A stretch of 64,000 bases of DNA from PNOJ01 sp016706845 (GCA_016706845.1 JADJIV010000003.1:112249-176248), one strand, 5' to 3'; counted from the first letter of the stretch, positions 28,279 through 37,761 are shown. The notes: generated by a model from the sequence alone, not told the origin. Program-made: numbers and translations.

Positions 28279-29347
28279 TCAGAACGCGTACTTCAGCTCG
28301 TGCCGCCGGTTCACCTTCAGCGCCGCGGTCTCCACGCCGCCCTCGTAGTACCGGCTCCAGCTCTCCGGCAGATCGATCCGTGTCCGGAACAGCCGCTCAC
28401 CAGGACATCCCGGAACCGTCGGGATGCGGTCGGCAGCTACCCGCAGCATCGCCGGTGTCCTCCGCCGTTCTCCATCGCCGCTTGATGTTGCCCCACCTGC
28501 AGCACCGCCAGCTTTTCCGCCGACGCTGGCCGGGCGCCCGTCGCTGTCGCGCTTGTGCGCCGCCGTGCTGTGGCGGATCAGCAGGTCCAGCAGGTTCACC
28601 TCCCACAGCGAGTTGTGCTGATCACGATGTTCCTTGCCCTGGCGTGATCCGGTGCTCTACCCCGCGACAGATGTGCCATCGCTCTCGGATAAGCCGGATG
28701 ATCGTCGCTGCGGATCACGACGCGATCCGCTCTCCGCGTAACGACGTCCAGAAGTTCGGCCATGCCCCGACGGATGGCTTTCGGGTCCGGGCCACCCAGC
28801 GAGGCCTCGAGTTCAGCCCGGCGCCGTTTCTGGTGCTCGGTCATACGCCCTTTGCGTCGTAACGGACTGTCGGTATGGAAGAGAAAATAGCGGTCGCGGG
28901 GTCGGCCACGTTGTGATGGAAGGGAAAGTGCTGGCTCCTCAAGGTCTCGAAGCCGTCGACGACGATCTCGGGGTGGGACCGATCTGCTGCAGCTGCACTG
29001 TGTGGAACAGCAGGCAGTGGCCGGGCCAGGCGGCGGCGGCGCTGGACGGTGGAAGCGGCGACATGCTCCGCCCTGGCTGACTGGCGGTTAGACATCAGGC
29101 CGACCAGCGTCATGAACAGCCGGGACATCAGGTCGGGACGCTTCTGCCAGTAGGAGGTGGAGAAGGTCTGTGTGCTGAAGTTGCGGCCGCAGCGGAGGCA
29201 CGTGAACCGCTGGATACGCTTGGGGGCGCAGCGGCGGGAGAAGTAGCCCTTGCGCTTGTAGCGCCAATCTGGGCTAACCTGTTGATGGAAAAGGCAGTCG
29301 GGGTTGGGGCAGTGGGGTGGTTGCCAGCCGGGACTGTTGGTGGTCAT
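28279..29347 (-). pseudogene. Degenerate zinc-ribbon transposase-like gene
   Basis: The N-terminal piece (29347-28841) has a zinc ribbon (CPNPDCLFH ... RFTCLRCGRNFST) and a short helical segment typical of DDE transposases of the IS1/IS1595 kind. In other frames follow VDGFETLRSQHFPFHHN, DRVVIRSDDHPAYPRA (an Asp-rich catalytic-like segment), HNSLWEVNLLDLLIRHS and a C-terminal EGGVETAALKVNRRHELKYAF split over the frame. At least four frame changes are needed to read it through, many more per kilobase than elsewhere here, so it is probably truly decayed. No flanking inverted repeats were identified. The exact family is uncertain. Confidence 0.65.
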
Positions 29348-29349
29348 GC

Positions 29350-29377
29350 CCCTGGCGCGGCAACGACCGCGCCAGGG
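29350..29377 (-). terminator. Terminator after the tandem-FKBP gene
   Basis: An 11-bp perfect stem (CCCTGGCGCGG with CCGCGCCAGGG) and a 6-base loop, just past the FKBP stop on the minus strand. Confidence 0.55.
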
Positions 29378-29399
29378 ACAATTTCAGAGCCAGAACCGA

Positions 29400-30221
29400 C
29401 TACTTGGCCTGTTCGGCCGGCTCCGCCGCCTTGCCCTGGATCCCCAGCAGCTCGACGTCGAAGGTCAGCGTCGAGTTGGGCGGGATGACGCCCAGGTCGC
29501 GGTCGCCGTAGCCCAGCTCCGGCGGGATGGTCAGCGTGCGCTTGCCGCCGACCTTCATGCCCTTGACGCCGATGTCCCAGCCCGGGATCACCTGGCCGGC
29601 GCCGAGTTGGAAGTCGAACGGGGAGCCGCGGTCGAGCGAGCTGTCGAACGGCGTGGCGGCCTTCTGGCCGTCCTTCATCAGCCAGCCGGTGTAGTGCACC
29701 TGCACGAGGTCGCCGGACTCGGCGGCGGCGCCGCTGCCGGTCGTCGTGTCGTTCATCTGCACCTCGGGGATGGCGACCATCTCGACCTCGAAGATCAGCG
29801 TGGAATTGGCCGGGATCTTCGGCGTGTCGCGCTCGCCGTAGCCCATGGCCGGCTCGAGGATGAGCTCGCGCTTGCCCCCCACCTTCATGCCGGGGATGCC
29901 CTCGTCCCAGCCCTTGATCAGCCGGCCGGTCCCGATCGGGAAGGTCGCCGGCGAACCGCGGGTCACGGAGCTGTCGAAGGGCTCGGCGGCCTTCTGGCCG
30001 TCGGTCAGCACCCATCCCGTGTAGTGCACGGTCACGAAATCGCCCTTGGCGGCCGCGCGGCCGTTGCCGACGGTCAGATCTTTGATTTTCAGTCCCGGCA
30101 CCTGGACCACGCCCTTCTCTTCCGAGGAATTCTTGCCGGCGGCGTCGCCGTCCTTGCAGCCGGCGAGCATGGTCGCCAGGATCAGGATGATTGCGATGAT
30201 CGCCGTGGTTGTGCGCTGCAT
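29400..30221 (-). CDS. Lipoprotein with two FKBP-type prolyl isomerase domains
   Basis: 273 residues. A lipoprotein signal (MQRTTTAIIAIILILATMLAGC) is followed by two FKBP domains. Domain 1 (about 45-152) has FVTVHYTGWV, FDSSVTRGSPATFPIG, LIKGWDEGIPGMKVGGKREL and GYGERD. Domain 2 (about 160-262) has the parallel VQVHYTGWL, FDSSLDRGSPFDFQLG, VIPGWDIGVKGMKVGGKRTL and GYGDRD. The active-site aromatic and Asp residues are kept in both. It is anchored to the periplasmic face of a membrane and should assist folding of exported proteins. A duplicated FKBP in one lipoprotein is uncommon; the domains probably arose by internal duplication. Confidence 0.92.
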   Translation of the reverse strand: MQRTTTAIIAIILILATMLAGCKDGDAAGKNSSEEKGVVQVPGLKIKDLTVGNGRAAAKGDFVTVHYTGWVLTDGQKAAEPFDSSVTRGSPATFPIGTGRLIKGWDEGIPGMKVGGKRELILEPAMGYGERDTPKIPANSTLIFEVEMVAIPEVQMNDTTTGSGAAAESGDLVQVHYTGWLMKDGQKAATPFDSSLDRGSPFDFQLGAGQVIPGWDIGVKGMKVGGKRTLTIPPELGYGDRDLGVIPPNSTLTFDVELLGIQGKAAEPAEQAK

Positions 30222-30306
30222 AGGCCTCTCCTTTGCTGACCGGATGGGGGGCGACGCCCGGGGCGGCGCGCGAAGGGGTGAATATACCCGCCCCGGGCCG
30301 GGGACG

Positions 30307-31573
30307 CTAGGGCAGATCCCGCCGCCCGGCCAGGGTCAGCGCCCCGAGCCAGGCCGCGTAGGCCAGGTGGGAGACCGCCATGGCCCAGGCCACGCCCACC
30401 GCCCCCCCCAGCGGCGCAGCGATCACGGCGCCGGCGGCCGCCAGCGCCGCCCCTGTCGCCAGGGGCGGCAGGCCCGCGGCCTGGCGATCCTCGGCCACCA
30501 GCGACTCGTGCAGCAGCAGGGCCAGGGCCAGGGCGGCGTAGCCGACCGCCAGCACGGCGAACACGGACGCCGAACCCGCGAACGCCTCGCCAAACAGCCG
30601 GCGCACCAGCGGACCGCCGAACAGGGCGCCCGCAGCGGCGAGCGTCGCGAGCGCCAGGCCGGCCCCCGCCGCGGCTCGCCGGACGCCACGGCGGTAGACG
30701 GGCAGGCCCTTGAGGCGCAGCTTGGCCAGCCGCGGCAGGACCGCGCCCAGCGACGACTCGGTGACCGTCACCAGGACGAAGGCCAGCCGGCTGGCCGCGG
30801 CGTAGCGGCCGGCCTCGACGGGCGTCGCCAGCAGACCCAGCACGACCAGGTCGATGTTGAACAGGACGCGCCGCATCAGGTTCGCGGCGCCGAGGGGGGC
30901 GGCGGCGGCCAGATCGCCTGCGCAGGACGGGCCACGCCGGCCGCCGCCGGCCGGGACGCGCGCCGAGCGCGAGTGTCGCGCCGGCGGAGGCCACGAGGTT
31001 GCCGGCGAAGAAGCCCGCGAGGTAGGTGAGCGGCGCCCACAGGCGCAGACCGTCACCGGCGCCCTCGCCCACGCCGCCGAAGATCAACAGCACGAGCAGG
31101 GCGGCCACCAGACTGCGGGCGGTCCTGGCCGCAGCGGCCCAGGCGGGTCGACCCAGGCCGAGCACGACCCAGTCGGCCATCAGGGCCTGGGGTAGCACGC
31201 CGGCGAGGTAGAGCCAGAGCAGGCGGGGATCCAACCGTGGAGCGCCGAACCAGGGCAGCACGGCGGCGCCGAGCAGGCCGGCGGACAGAGCCAGCAGCAG
31301 CAGGCCGGCGCGGCGCGCGACGAGGTCGCGGGCGCCGGCATGGTCGCGGGGATCGAGGCGCGCGAGGTCCCGCACGCCCAAGGTGAACAGGCCGGCTTCG
31401 GCCGCGAGCAGCACGTAGGCGGAGGTCGCCGCCGCCACCTGCAGGACGCCGAACCAGTGGCCGCCGAGGGCGCGCGCGAGCACGACCAGCGCCGCCAGGT
31501 TCAGCAGCTGGGCCGCCCCCTGGCCGGCCGCCAGCACGCCCAGGTCGCGCCAGAGGCCGGCGCTGCGGGTCAC
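30307..31573 (-). CDS. Polysaccharide flippase (Wzx/MATE-like), frame break near 30930
   Basis: About 422 residues with 10-12 hydrophobic helices, of the oligosaccharide-flippase family. The N-terminus LGVLAAGQGAAQLLNLAALVVLARALGG is characteristic of these transporters. The frame changes between about 30900 and 30970 through one extra base. The distal part reads AAPLGAANLMRRVLFNIDLVVLG and continues to the stop at 30307. The start is GTG at 31573, overlapping the Wzz-like stop (GTGA). With Wzz it would export lipid-linked repeat units, but no glycosyltransferase or polymerase gene is nearby. Confidence 0.8.
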
Positions 31574-32904
31574 GGGCGCGCGGGCGGGTTCCGCAGGATC
31601 TCGTCGCGGTGCCGCGACAGGTAGTCCCAGCCGACGGCCAGGGACAGGCCGCCCAGCAGGCCGGCGGCGGCCAGCAGGCCCAGCACGCGCAGCTTGCGCG
31701 GGCGCACGGGCTGCTCGCTGACCATGATCGTGCCGATCTGCTCCAGCGGCGTCAGCACCTCGAGCCGCGACTGGAAGACGCGCACCTCGTCGGAGAGCTT
31801 CACCAGTTCCTGCTCGAGGGAGCGGTCGCGGTTGATCTCCATCTCCTTGATCTCGGACTCGAGCAGGGCCGCCTTCTTGCGCAGGGTGTAGGTCTCCTCC
31901 AGCAGCAGCTGGCGCCGTTTGAGGTCCTCCACCCGGTTGGCGGAGCGCAGGTCGAGGGCCTCGAGGCGGTCCTCGTAGACGGAAGAGCGGGCTTCCAGGG
32001 TGCTCAGCAGCAGCCGGCCCGCGAGGGAGGTCTTGTCCTGGACCAGGTCCGGCAGCCAGGGCGACTCGGCGCCGGGCGGGGGGGCCTCCACCAGCAGCGT
32101 GTCGAGGCTGTCCTGGCGGCGCTCCTTCTCCTTCATGCGCTCGAGGTAGTAGGCCATCTCCTGCAGGCCGCTCTCCATGACGCCGATGCGGGCGTCGAGG
32201 CTGGCGGCCTTGTCCTGGCGCAGGTCGGCCTCGACCAGGAACTCCTGGATCCGCAGCTCGAGCTTCTTCTGCTCCATGGCCACGCCCTCGAGCTCCTGGC
32301 GCTTGCGGTCGATCATCAAGTTGAGCAGGTCGCGCTTGATGGTGATGTTGGCGCGTTCGTTCTGCAGCTTGTCGATCTCGTTCTGCAGGCTCTTGCGGGT
32401 CAGCGACAGGCTGTTGCCCACGGAGTTGATCTCGGCGTACTCGTTGAAAATAGCGATCGAGGTCTCGAGGATCGCGCTCGCCTGCTGACGCGACGGGCTC
32501 AGCGTGGTCAGCGTCACCACGTCGCCGCCTTGGGTGCCGACGCCGCGCGGGATGAAGTCGGCCAGGATGTCGGGCCGGTAGGAGCGCTCGGGCAGGCCGA
32601 GCTTCTCCTTGACGCCCGACCCGTACATGCCGCGGCTGTACCAGCGCACGATGTCCTTGAGCTGCCAGCCTCGCTCGGGCTGCCAGGCGGCCGTGTAGTT
32701 GGTGATGCCGGGGCGCACGGTGGCCGAGGCCTGGTACAGCGGCTTGGTCACCACCAGGTAGAGCAGGGCGGCGGCCAGGCCGGCGGCGGTCGCTCCCAGC
32801 ACCAGCCAGCGGCGGCGCCAGATCACGCCGAGCAGGCTCGCGAGGGAGAAGACGCCGGCGTCGGGGGCGGCGGGGCGGTACGGGGTCGGGGCGTCGTGGG
32901 ACAA
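31570..32904 (-). CDS. Wzz/chain-length-determinant-like inner membrane protein
   Basis: 444 residues: a cytoplasmic N-tail, membrane helix 1 (about 31-53), a large periplasmic part and membrane helix 2 (about 405-425) ending in a short cytoplasmic tail. The periplasmic part is mostly long coiled coil (about 155-395, rich in Lys/Glu/Leu heptads). This is the arrangement of Wzz/Wzc-type polysaccharide co-polymerases. There is no kinase domain, so it is not a Wzc tyrosine autokinase. It sits just upstream of and overlapping a flippase gene. It probably controls polymer length or export of surface polysaccharide. Confidence 0.82.
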   Translation of the reverse strand: MSHDAPTPYRPAAPDAGVFSLASLLGVIWRRRWLVLGATAAGLAAALLYLVVTKPLYQASATVRPGITNYTAAWQPERGWQLKDIVRWYSRGMYGSGVKEKLGLPERSYRPDILADFIPRGVGTQGGDVVTLTTLSPSRQQASAILETSIAIFNEYAEINSVGNSLSLTRKSLQNEIDKLQNERANITIKRDLLNLMIDRKRQELEGVAMEQKKLELRIQEFLVEADLRQDKAASLDARIGVMESGLQEMAYYLERMKEKERRQDSLDTLLVEAPPPGAESPWLPDLVQDKTSLAGRLLLSTLEARSSVYEDRLEALDLRSANRVEDLKRRQLLLEETYTLRKKAALLESEIKEMEINRDRSLEQELVKLSDEVRVFQSRLEVLTPLEQIGTIMVSEQPVRPRKLRVLGLLAAAGLLGGLSLAVGWDYLSRHRDEILRNPPARP

Positions 32905-32947
32905 GGCGCACTCCTTGCGCGACGGCCGCGTCGCAGCCGTTCCGGTG

Positions 32948-33517
32948 TTAGGGCTTCAGCAGGCGAGACAGGGCTTCCGCCGACGCCGACGCCACGCTCG
33001 CGTGCAGGGACTTGCCGTGGGCGTCCATCGTCACCACGGCCGGGAACTTCGCGACCCGGAACTCCCAGATCGCCTCCGGCGAGCCGAACTCCTCCATCAG
33101 GTGCACGCCCAGGACATCGGTGACGCACTCGGCCAGCACCTGCGCGGCGCCGCCGACCGCATGGAGGTAGCAGGCGCCGACCTTCTGGCAGGCGGCCAGG
33201 GTCTTGGGCCCCATGCCGCCCTTGCCGATGACCCCGCGCAGCCCGTACTGCTCCATCAGCGGGCCCTGGAAGGGCTCCTCGCGGATCGAGGTCGTCGGGC
33301 CGGCGGCCTTCACGACCCAGCGCCCGCCCTCCTTCACCACCACGGGGCCGCAGTGGTAGATGATGGCGTCGCGCAGGTCGACCGGAGGCTTGCCGCCGTC
33401 GTGCAGGTACTTGTGCACCGCGTCGCGGCCCGTGTAGACCACGCCCGTGATCTCGACCAGGTCGCCCACCTTCAGGGCGCGCATCTTCTCTTCGGTGAAC
33501 GGGGCTTCCAGGAGCAT
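32948..33517 (-). CDS. Fumarate hydratase class I, beta (C-terminal) subunit
   Basis: 189-residue subunit of two-part class I fumarase (or the related tartrate dehydratase), which hydrates fumarate to malate with a 4Fe-4S cluster. Motifs are LEITGVVYTGRDAVHK (about 22), IIYHCGPVV (about 55), AAGPTTSIRE (about 77), GKGGMG (about 103) and HLMEEFGSPEAIW (about 148). The start at 33517 follows the alpha subunit by 17 bases. The pair gives the complete enzyme; fumarase is the likelier role without tartrate genes nearby. Confidence 0.9.
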   Translation of the reverse strand: MLLEAPFTEEKMRALKVGDLVEITGVVYTGRDAVHKYLHDGGKPPVDLRDAIIYHCGPVVVKEGGRWVVKAAGPTTSIREEPFQGPLMEQYGLRGVIGKGGMGPKTLAACQKVGACYLHAVGGAAQVLAECVTDVLGVHLMEEFGSPEAIWEFRVAKFPAVVTMDAHGKSLHASVASASAEALSRLLKP

Positions 33518-33534
33518 GGCGTTCCTTTCGGTGG

Positions 33535-34422
33535 CTAGTCGTAGAGCCACTTGGCGATCTTGCCCGCGGCGGACAGCTGGAAGCCGTCGCGCCGGTACGC
33601 CCAGCACATGTAGGACACCGAGACGAAGTACGAGGCCGGCACGCGGTTGCGCGCCGTGATCTTGACGCCGAGCAGGGTCGTGGCGCCGCCGAAACCCATC
33701 GGGCCGATGCCCAGGGTGTTCGCCTCGTCCAGCAGTCTGCGCTCCAGCTTCGCCAGCACGGGGTCCTCGTGGACGTCGTCCAGCGGGCGCAGCAGCGCCT
33801 CCTTGGAGGCCACGTAGCCGGTGGCGCGGTCGCCGCCGATGCAGACGCCCAGCACGCCGGGGCCGCAGCCCTTGCCCTGGGCCTTGTGGACGGCGTCCAG
33901 CACGCAGATGCGCACGCCCTCGAGATCGCGACCGGCGCCGAGGCCCGTGTCGGGCAGGCTGTACTGCGCGCCCACGTTCTCGCAGCCGCCGCCCTTGAGC
34001 ATCAGCCTAGCCGTGAGCGACCTGGCCGTCGTCTCGTGGAAGTGGATGACCGGGCTGCCGGGTCCGAGGTTGTTGCCGGAGTTGCGACCGGTGACGGAGT
34101 CGACGGAGTTCTGGCGCAGGTAGCCGACGCGCGTCGCCTCGTCCACGGCCTTCTCGAAGGCCGTGCGGAAGGCGCGCTCGCTCACCCAGTCCGGCCGGGC
34201 CACGTCGCAGATGATGGTGCCGGTGTCCTGGCAGAGGGGCTGCGACTTGCCCGCCGCGAGCTTGATGTTGTCGCGGATGACCCCGAACGCGTACTTGGCA
34301 TTGGTGTCGGACTTCTCGCGGCGCCAGCCCTTCTCGATCGCTCGGATCACGTCGGGCGGCAGCTCGCAGGACGTGCGCCTGATCAGTTCCAGCAGCCGCG
34401 CCTGCAGCATCTTGGCGTCCAT
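33535..34422 (-). CDS. Fumarate hydratase class I, alpha (N-terminal) subunit
   Basis: 295-residue cluster-binding subunit of two-part class I fumarase. Seen are LCQDTGTIICDV (about 63-74), SVDSVTGRNSGNNLGPGSP (about 106-124), GGGCENVGAQY (about 145) and GKGCGPGVLGVCIGGDR (about 183-199). These include the Cys ligands and the Arg of GGDR. The start at 34422 is preceded by AAAGGAG and a candidate promoter at 34480-34508. It forms an operon with the beta subunit, possibly running on into the Wzz gene 44 bases later. Confidence 0.92.
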   Translation of the reverse strand: MDAKMLQARLLELIRRTSCELPPDVIRAIEKGWRREKSDTNAKYAFGVIRDNIKLAAGKSQPLCQDTGTIICDVARPDWVSERAFRTAFEKAVDEATRVGYLRQNSVDSVTGRNSGNNLGPGSPVIHFHETTARSLTARLMLKGGGCENVGAQYSLPDTGLGAGRDLEGVRICVLDAVHKAQGKGCGPGVLGVCIGGDRATGYVASKEALLRPLDDVHEDPVLAKLERRLLDEANTLGIGPMGFGGATTLLGVKITARNRVPASYFVSVSYMCWAYRRDGFQLSAAGKIAKWLYD

Positions 34423-34479
34423 GGGGTCTCCTTTTCGGCTGGATGGCGCCGCGCGGGCCGTCCCGGGGGCGCTGCCGGG

Positions 34480-34508
34480 AGTCTAACCCCGCCCCCCGCC
34501 GGCGTCAA
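34480..34508 (-). promoter_or_regulatory. Candidate promoter of the fumarase genes
   Basis: Minus-strand TTGACG, a 17-base spacer and TAGACT (5/6 and 4/6), about 60 bases before the start. Confidence 0.45.
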
Positions 34509-34600
34509 AGGACGGATCTCCGCCGGCGCCGACATTTTCGGGGCGTTGCGGGGCGCGGCGCCGGGTGGTACGGTGCCCCTCCCCACAGAGAGGACCGACC

Positions 34601-35762
34601 ATGCGCCACCTGCTGCTCGGCGCCGGCCTGCAGGGCCGCGCCATCGCCTGGGACCTGCTGCGCCACGCCGAGGGCGTGACCGGCCTGACCGTCGTGGACC
34701 AGGACCGCGAAGCGCTGGTCGCGCTGGCGGGCTGGCTCGACGACCCCCGCCTGCGGACCGTGGCCGGCGACGTCACCGACGCGGTGCTGCTGGCCCCGCT
34801 GCTCGACGAGGCGCAGGTCTGCACCAGCGCCGTGAACTACTGGTACAACGCCGAGCTGACGGCCCTGGCGATCGCGCACCGCACCCACTTCGTGGACCTC
34901 GGCGGCAACAACGACGTCGTCGCGGACCAGTTCGCGCGCGACCCGCAGGCCCGCGCCGCGGGCGTGACCGTGGTGCCGGACTGCGGCCTGGCGCCGGGCC
35001 TCGCGGGCCTGCTCGGTCACCACCTGGCCGTCGGCCTGGACGCGTGCGACGCCCTGCGGCTGCGCGTCGGCGGCCTGCCGCTGCACCCCCGCCCGCCGCT
35101 GGACTACATGATCGTCTTCTCGGTGCAGGGGCTCATCAACGAGTACATCGAGCCCTGCCTGGTGCTGCGCGACGGCGAGGAGCGCAGCGTGCCCTGGCCT
35201 GTCGGAGCTGGAGAGCCTCGAGTTCCCGCCCCCCTTCGGCCGGCTGGAGGCCTTCCAGACCAGCGGCGGCGCCTCGACCCTCACCCGCACCCTGCGCGGC
35301 CGCGTGCGCGACCTCGACTACAAGACGATCCGCTACCCGGGCCACCGCGACCGCATCCTGCTGCTGCACGAGCTGGGCCTGACCTCCTCGGAGCCCCTGC
35401 GCCCGGCCGGCGCCGGCGGCGAGGTGCGGCCGCGCGACGTGCTGGCGACCTGCCTGGAACGCGCCTGCCCCAAGACCGGCCCCGACGTCGTGCTGCTGCG
35501 CATCGAGGCCGACGGGATCGCCGGCGGCCGGCGCGTGCGGCGCTCGCTGACGATCGTCGACCACGAGGACCCGGCGACCGGCCTGACGGCCATGATGCGC
35601 ATGACCGGCTTCCCGGCGGCGATCACCGCCGCGCTGCTGGCCGAGGGCAAGTCGCCGGCCGGCGCCCGGCCGCAAGAGCTGGCCGTCCCCGCCGAGCGCG
35701 TGCTGGCGGAGCTGGCCCGGCGCGGCATCCACGCCCCGCTGGTCGAGACGCCCCTGGACTGA
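34601..35762 (+). CDS. Saccharopine dehydrogenase-like / lysine 6-dehydrogenase-like enzyme, frame break near 35205
   Basis: About 387 residues when joined. The N-terminal NADP-binding Rossmann fold (LLLGAGLQGRAIAWDLL) is followed by NYWYNAELTALAIAHRTHFVDLGGNND (about 83-109) and PDCGLAPGLAGLL (about 126). These are typical of saccharopine dehydrogenase-like proteins, including lysine 6-dehydrogenase, which matches in length. The frame breaks near 35205 through one extra base; the distal part reads ESLEFPPPFGRLEAF, KTIRYPGHRDRILLL and TGFPAAITAALLAEGK. The substrate may be lysine, saccharopine or carboxyspermidine; sequence alone does not decide. Confidence 0.8.
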
Positions 35763-35784
35763 ATCCCGGCGCCGGCGCGCGAAC

Positions 35785-35812
35785 GAAGAGGGAGCCTCGC
35801 GGCTCCCTCTTC
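35785..35812. terminator. Bidirectional terminator between convergent genes
   Basis: A 12-bp perfect stem (GAAGAGGGAGCC with GGCTCCCTCTTC) and a 4-base loop between the plus-strand dehydrogenase and the minus-strand peptidase. Confidence 0.7.
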
Positions 35813-35842
35813 CCCGTTTCCGGCCGTACGCGGCGCGGAACG

Positions 35843-37117
35843 CTATTGAGCTGCAGGTCCCACGCCCTGCAGCTGGTCGCGGTGCACCATCACCGTCAGC
35901 ATCTTCAGCGCGACGTAGTCCGCGTCGAACATGTAGTAGCCCTCGTAGGCGCCCAGCCGCGAGCTGCGGTTGCTGTCCTTGATCAGGAACCAGTCGCGCC
36001 CGCCCAGGGTGGTCAGGCCCACGGCGTGGACGCCGTGGTCGTCGCCGGTCTGGCCGGAGGCGATGCGGAACTCCCGGCTGCCCTGGTCGATCAGCTCGCC
36101 GGGGATGTCCCAGCGCGGCACGATCGCCGCGTCCACCATGCCGTCGACCCCGGGCTCGGAGTTGTCGCCGCCCAAGGCCACGGTGTAGCCCGCGCGCAGC
36201 GCCTTCTCGGCCGTGGCCCGGAAGACGTCCAGCGGCAGGTTCAGGTAGTCGGCCTTGCGCCGCCAGTTGTCGCGCACGTCCAGCAGGCAGGGCTGGAAGA
36301 AGGCGACGCCCGGCTGCTCCATCCGCGACACGCAGGACACGTAGGCGCCGGGATCCAGACGCAGGGCCTCCAGCAGGAACGAGCGCGGGCTGAAGGTGCG
36401 GCCCTGCCAGGAGAAGGTCTCCGGCGGCCGGCCCAGGTGCTTGTCGAGGATGGCGCGGGCGCCGTCCACGACGCGCTGTTCCTCCCAAACGCCGTTGTCC
36501 GCGGCCCATTTCAGCCAGGACTTCAGCTCGTCCATCAGCACGGCGTGGTCGTGGCGGCCGTCCGCGAACAGGACGCCGGTGTAGATCTCGCCCGGCACGG
36601 TCCCGTACTTGGCGTAGATGTCCAGGACGGCGTCGCCCTGCGAGCCCTCCTCCACCTCGCTGTGGCCGTACTCGCGCACCCAGCGGCGCACCTTCTCCAC
36701 GTATTCCCAGTAGACCAGCCACATCTCCGACAGCTTCACGTTGCGCTTGGTCAGCCGGATGACCTCGGATTCCATGAACGACGTGGCCGAGAAGGCCCAG
36801 CACGAGCCGGTGTTGTACTGCGCCACCGGCGGCAGGTGGGCCAGGCGGATCTTGAAGGCGTCCGGGCCGGCGGGAAGCTCGACGCCCGTCCAGTCCGGGC
36901 GCAGGGTCAGCGCGGCGTCCTTCTGCGCCTTCTCCTGCTCGGCGTACTTCGCGTCGACGGCGGCCTTCGCGTCGGCGACGAGCGCCTTGAGGGAGTCGCG
37001 GCGGGCCTCGATCCGTTCCAGGACCGGGTACTTGTACTTGGCCTTGTAGACGGGCCCCTGCGCGGCGGCGGACGTCGCGCACGCGGCCAGCAGGCAGGTC
37101 AACAGCAGGCGCTTCAC
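35843..37117 (-). CDS. Secreted C1-family (bleomycin hydrolase-like) cysteine peptidase
   Basis: 424 residues with a signal peptide (VKRLLLTCLLAACATSAAAQ) that places it outside the cytosol. Papain-fold C1B features: QYNTGSCWAFSATSFMESE (about 100-118) with catalytic Cys, DDHGVHAVGL (about 365) with catalytic His, and FLIKDSN (about 380) with Asn. C1B enzymes are usually cytosolic hexamers that trim peptides; an exported form is found in Bacteroidota and related groups. The GTG start at 37117 is supported by GGGGA just upstream and by the signal peptide. It is separated from the Yip1-like gene by 14 bases on the same strand. Confidence 0.88.
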   Translation of the reverse strand: MKRLLLTCLLAACATSAAAQGPVYKAKYKYPVLERIEARRDSLKALVADAKAAVDAKYAEQEKAQKDAALTLRPDWTGVELPAGPDAFKIRLAHLPPVAQYNTGSCWAFSATSFMESEVIRLTKRNVKLSEMWLVYWEYVEKVRRWVREYGHSEVEEGSQGDAVLDIYAKYGTVPGEIYTGVLFADGRHDHAVLMDELKSWLKWAADNGVWEEQRVVDGARAILDKHLGRPPETFSWQGRTFSPRSFLLEALRLDPGAYVSCVSRMEQPGVAFFQPCLLDVRDNWRRKADYLNLPLDVFRATAEKALRAGYTVALGGDNSEPGVDGMVDAAIVPRWDIPGELIDQGSREFRIASGQTGDDHGVHAVGLTTLGGRDWFLIKDSNRSSRLGAYEGYYMFDADYVALKMLTVMVHRDQLQGVGPAAQ

Positions 37118-37131
37118 GGCGGTCCCCACTT

Positions 37132-37677
37132 TCAGTTGGCGGCGCCCGACAGGTCCGGCATCCCGCCGAACAGCATGCCGATCACCACGGTCACGGCGAT
37201 CATCGCCAGCCAGCCCAGCACGCAGACGAGCGCAGCGCGGGCGGTGCTCGTGTAGTCCAGGGCCTGGCGCACCGCGACGACGGTGGCGGCGAGCATCCAG
37301 AAGAAGGCGACCAGGCTGACCAGCCAGCCCAGCACGGGGATGGAGCCCAGCACGCGGATCAGGCCCGGCGAAGAGGCGAAGCCCAGCGTGCGCAGCAGCT
37401 GGCCCAGGTCGGCCTCGGTCCCGGCCTCCGGCAGCACCTTGGTGCCGAGCAGGTAGACCACGCCCGACCAGACCACCCACCCGACGACGGCGCCGATCAG
37501 GCCGCTGAACAGGCCGTTCACGCCGCCGAGGCCGAGGTTGCCGATGCCCGCCGCCACGCTCGACAGCAGCACCACGAACAGGGCCTGCATGGTCGCGCTG
37601 CCGTCGTGCTCGACTTCCTCGTAGAGAGCCGCGTCGAGCCGCGCGGCGCGGATCATGCGCTGGAACAGGACGTTCAC
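37132..37677 (-). CDS. Yip1-family-like membrane protein
   Basis: 181-residue integral membrane protein with about five hydrophobic helices (for example ALFVVLLSSVAAGIG, GLIGAVVGWVVWSGVVYLLG, VLGWLVSLVAFFWMLAATVVA and AALVCVLGWLAMIAVTVVIG). A short polar N-terminus starts VNVLFQRMIRAARLD. The layout LGQLLRTLGFASSPGLI before the third helix is typical of bacterial Yip1-domain proteins of unknown role. The GTG start at 37677 has GGAGG six bases upstream. It is probably co-transcribed with the secreted peptidase, and no function is proposed. Confidence 0.7.
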   Translation of the reverse strand: MNVLFQRMIRAARLDAALYEEVEHDGSATMQALFVVLLSSVAAGIGNLGLGGVNGLFSGLIGAVVGWVVWSGVVYLLGTKVLPEAGTEADLGQLLRTLGFASSPGLIRVLGSIPVLGWLVSLVAFFWMLAATVVAVRQALDYTSTARAALVCVLGWLAMIAVTVVIGMLFGGMPDLSGAAN

Positions 37678-37761
37678 GGTCCACCTCCGTCGGTTGGGAT
37701 CCCGGCGCAGGATGCCACCGCCGGCGCGGCGGGTCAAGGATCGCGCTCGCCGGGCCGCGGG

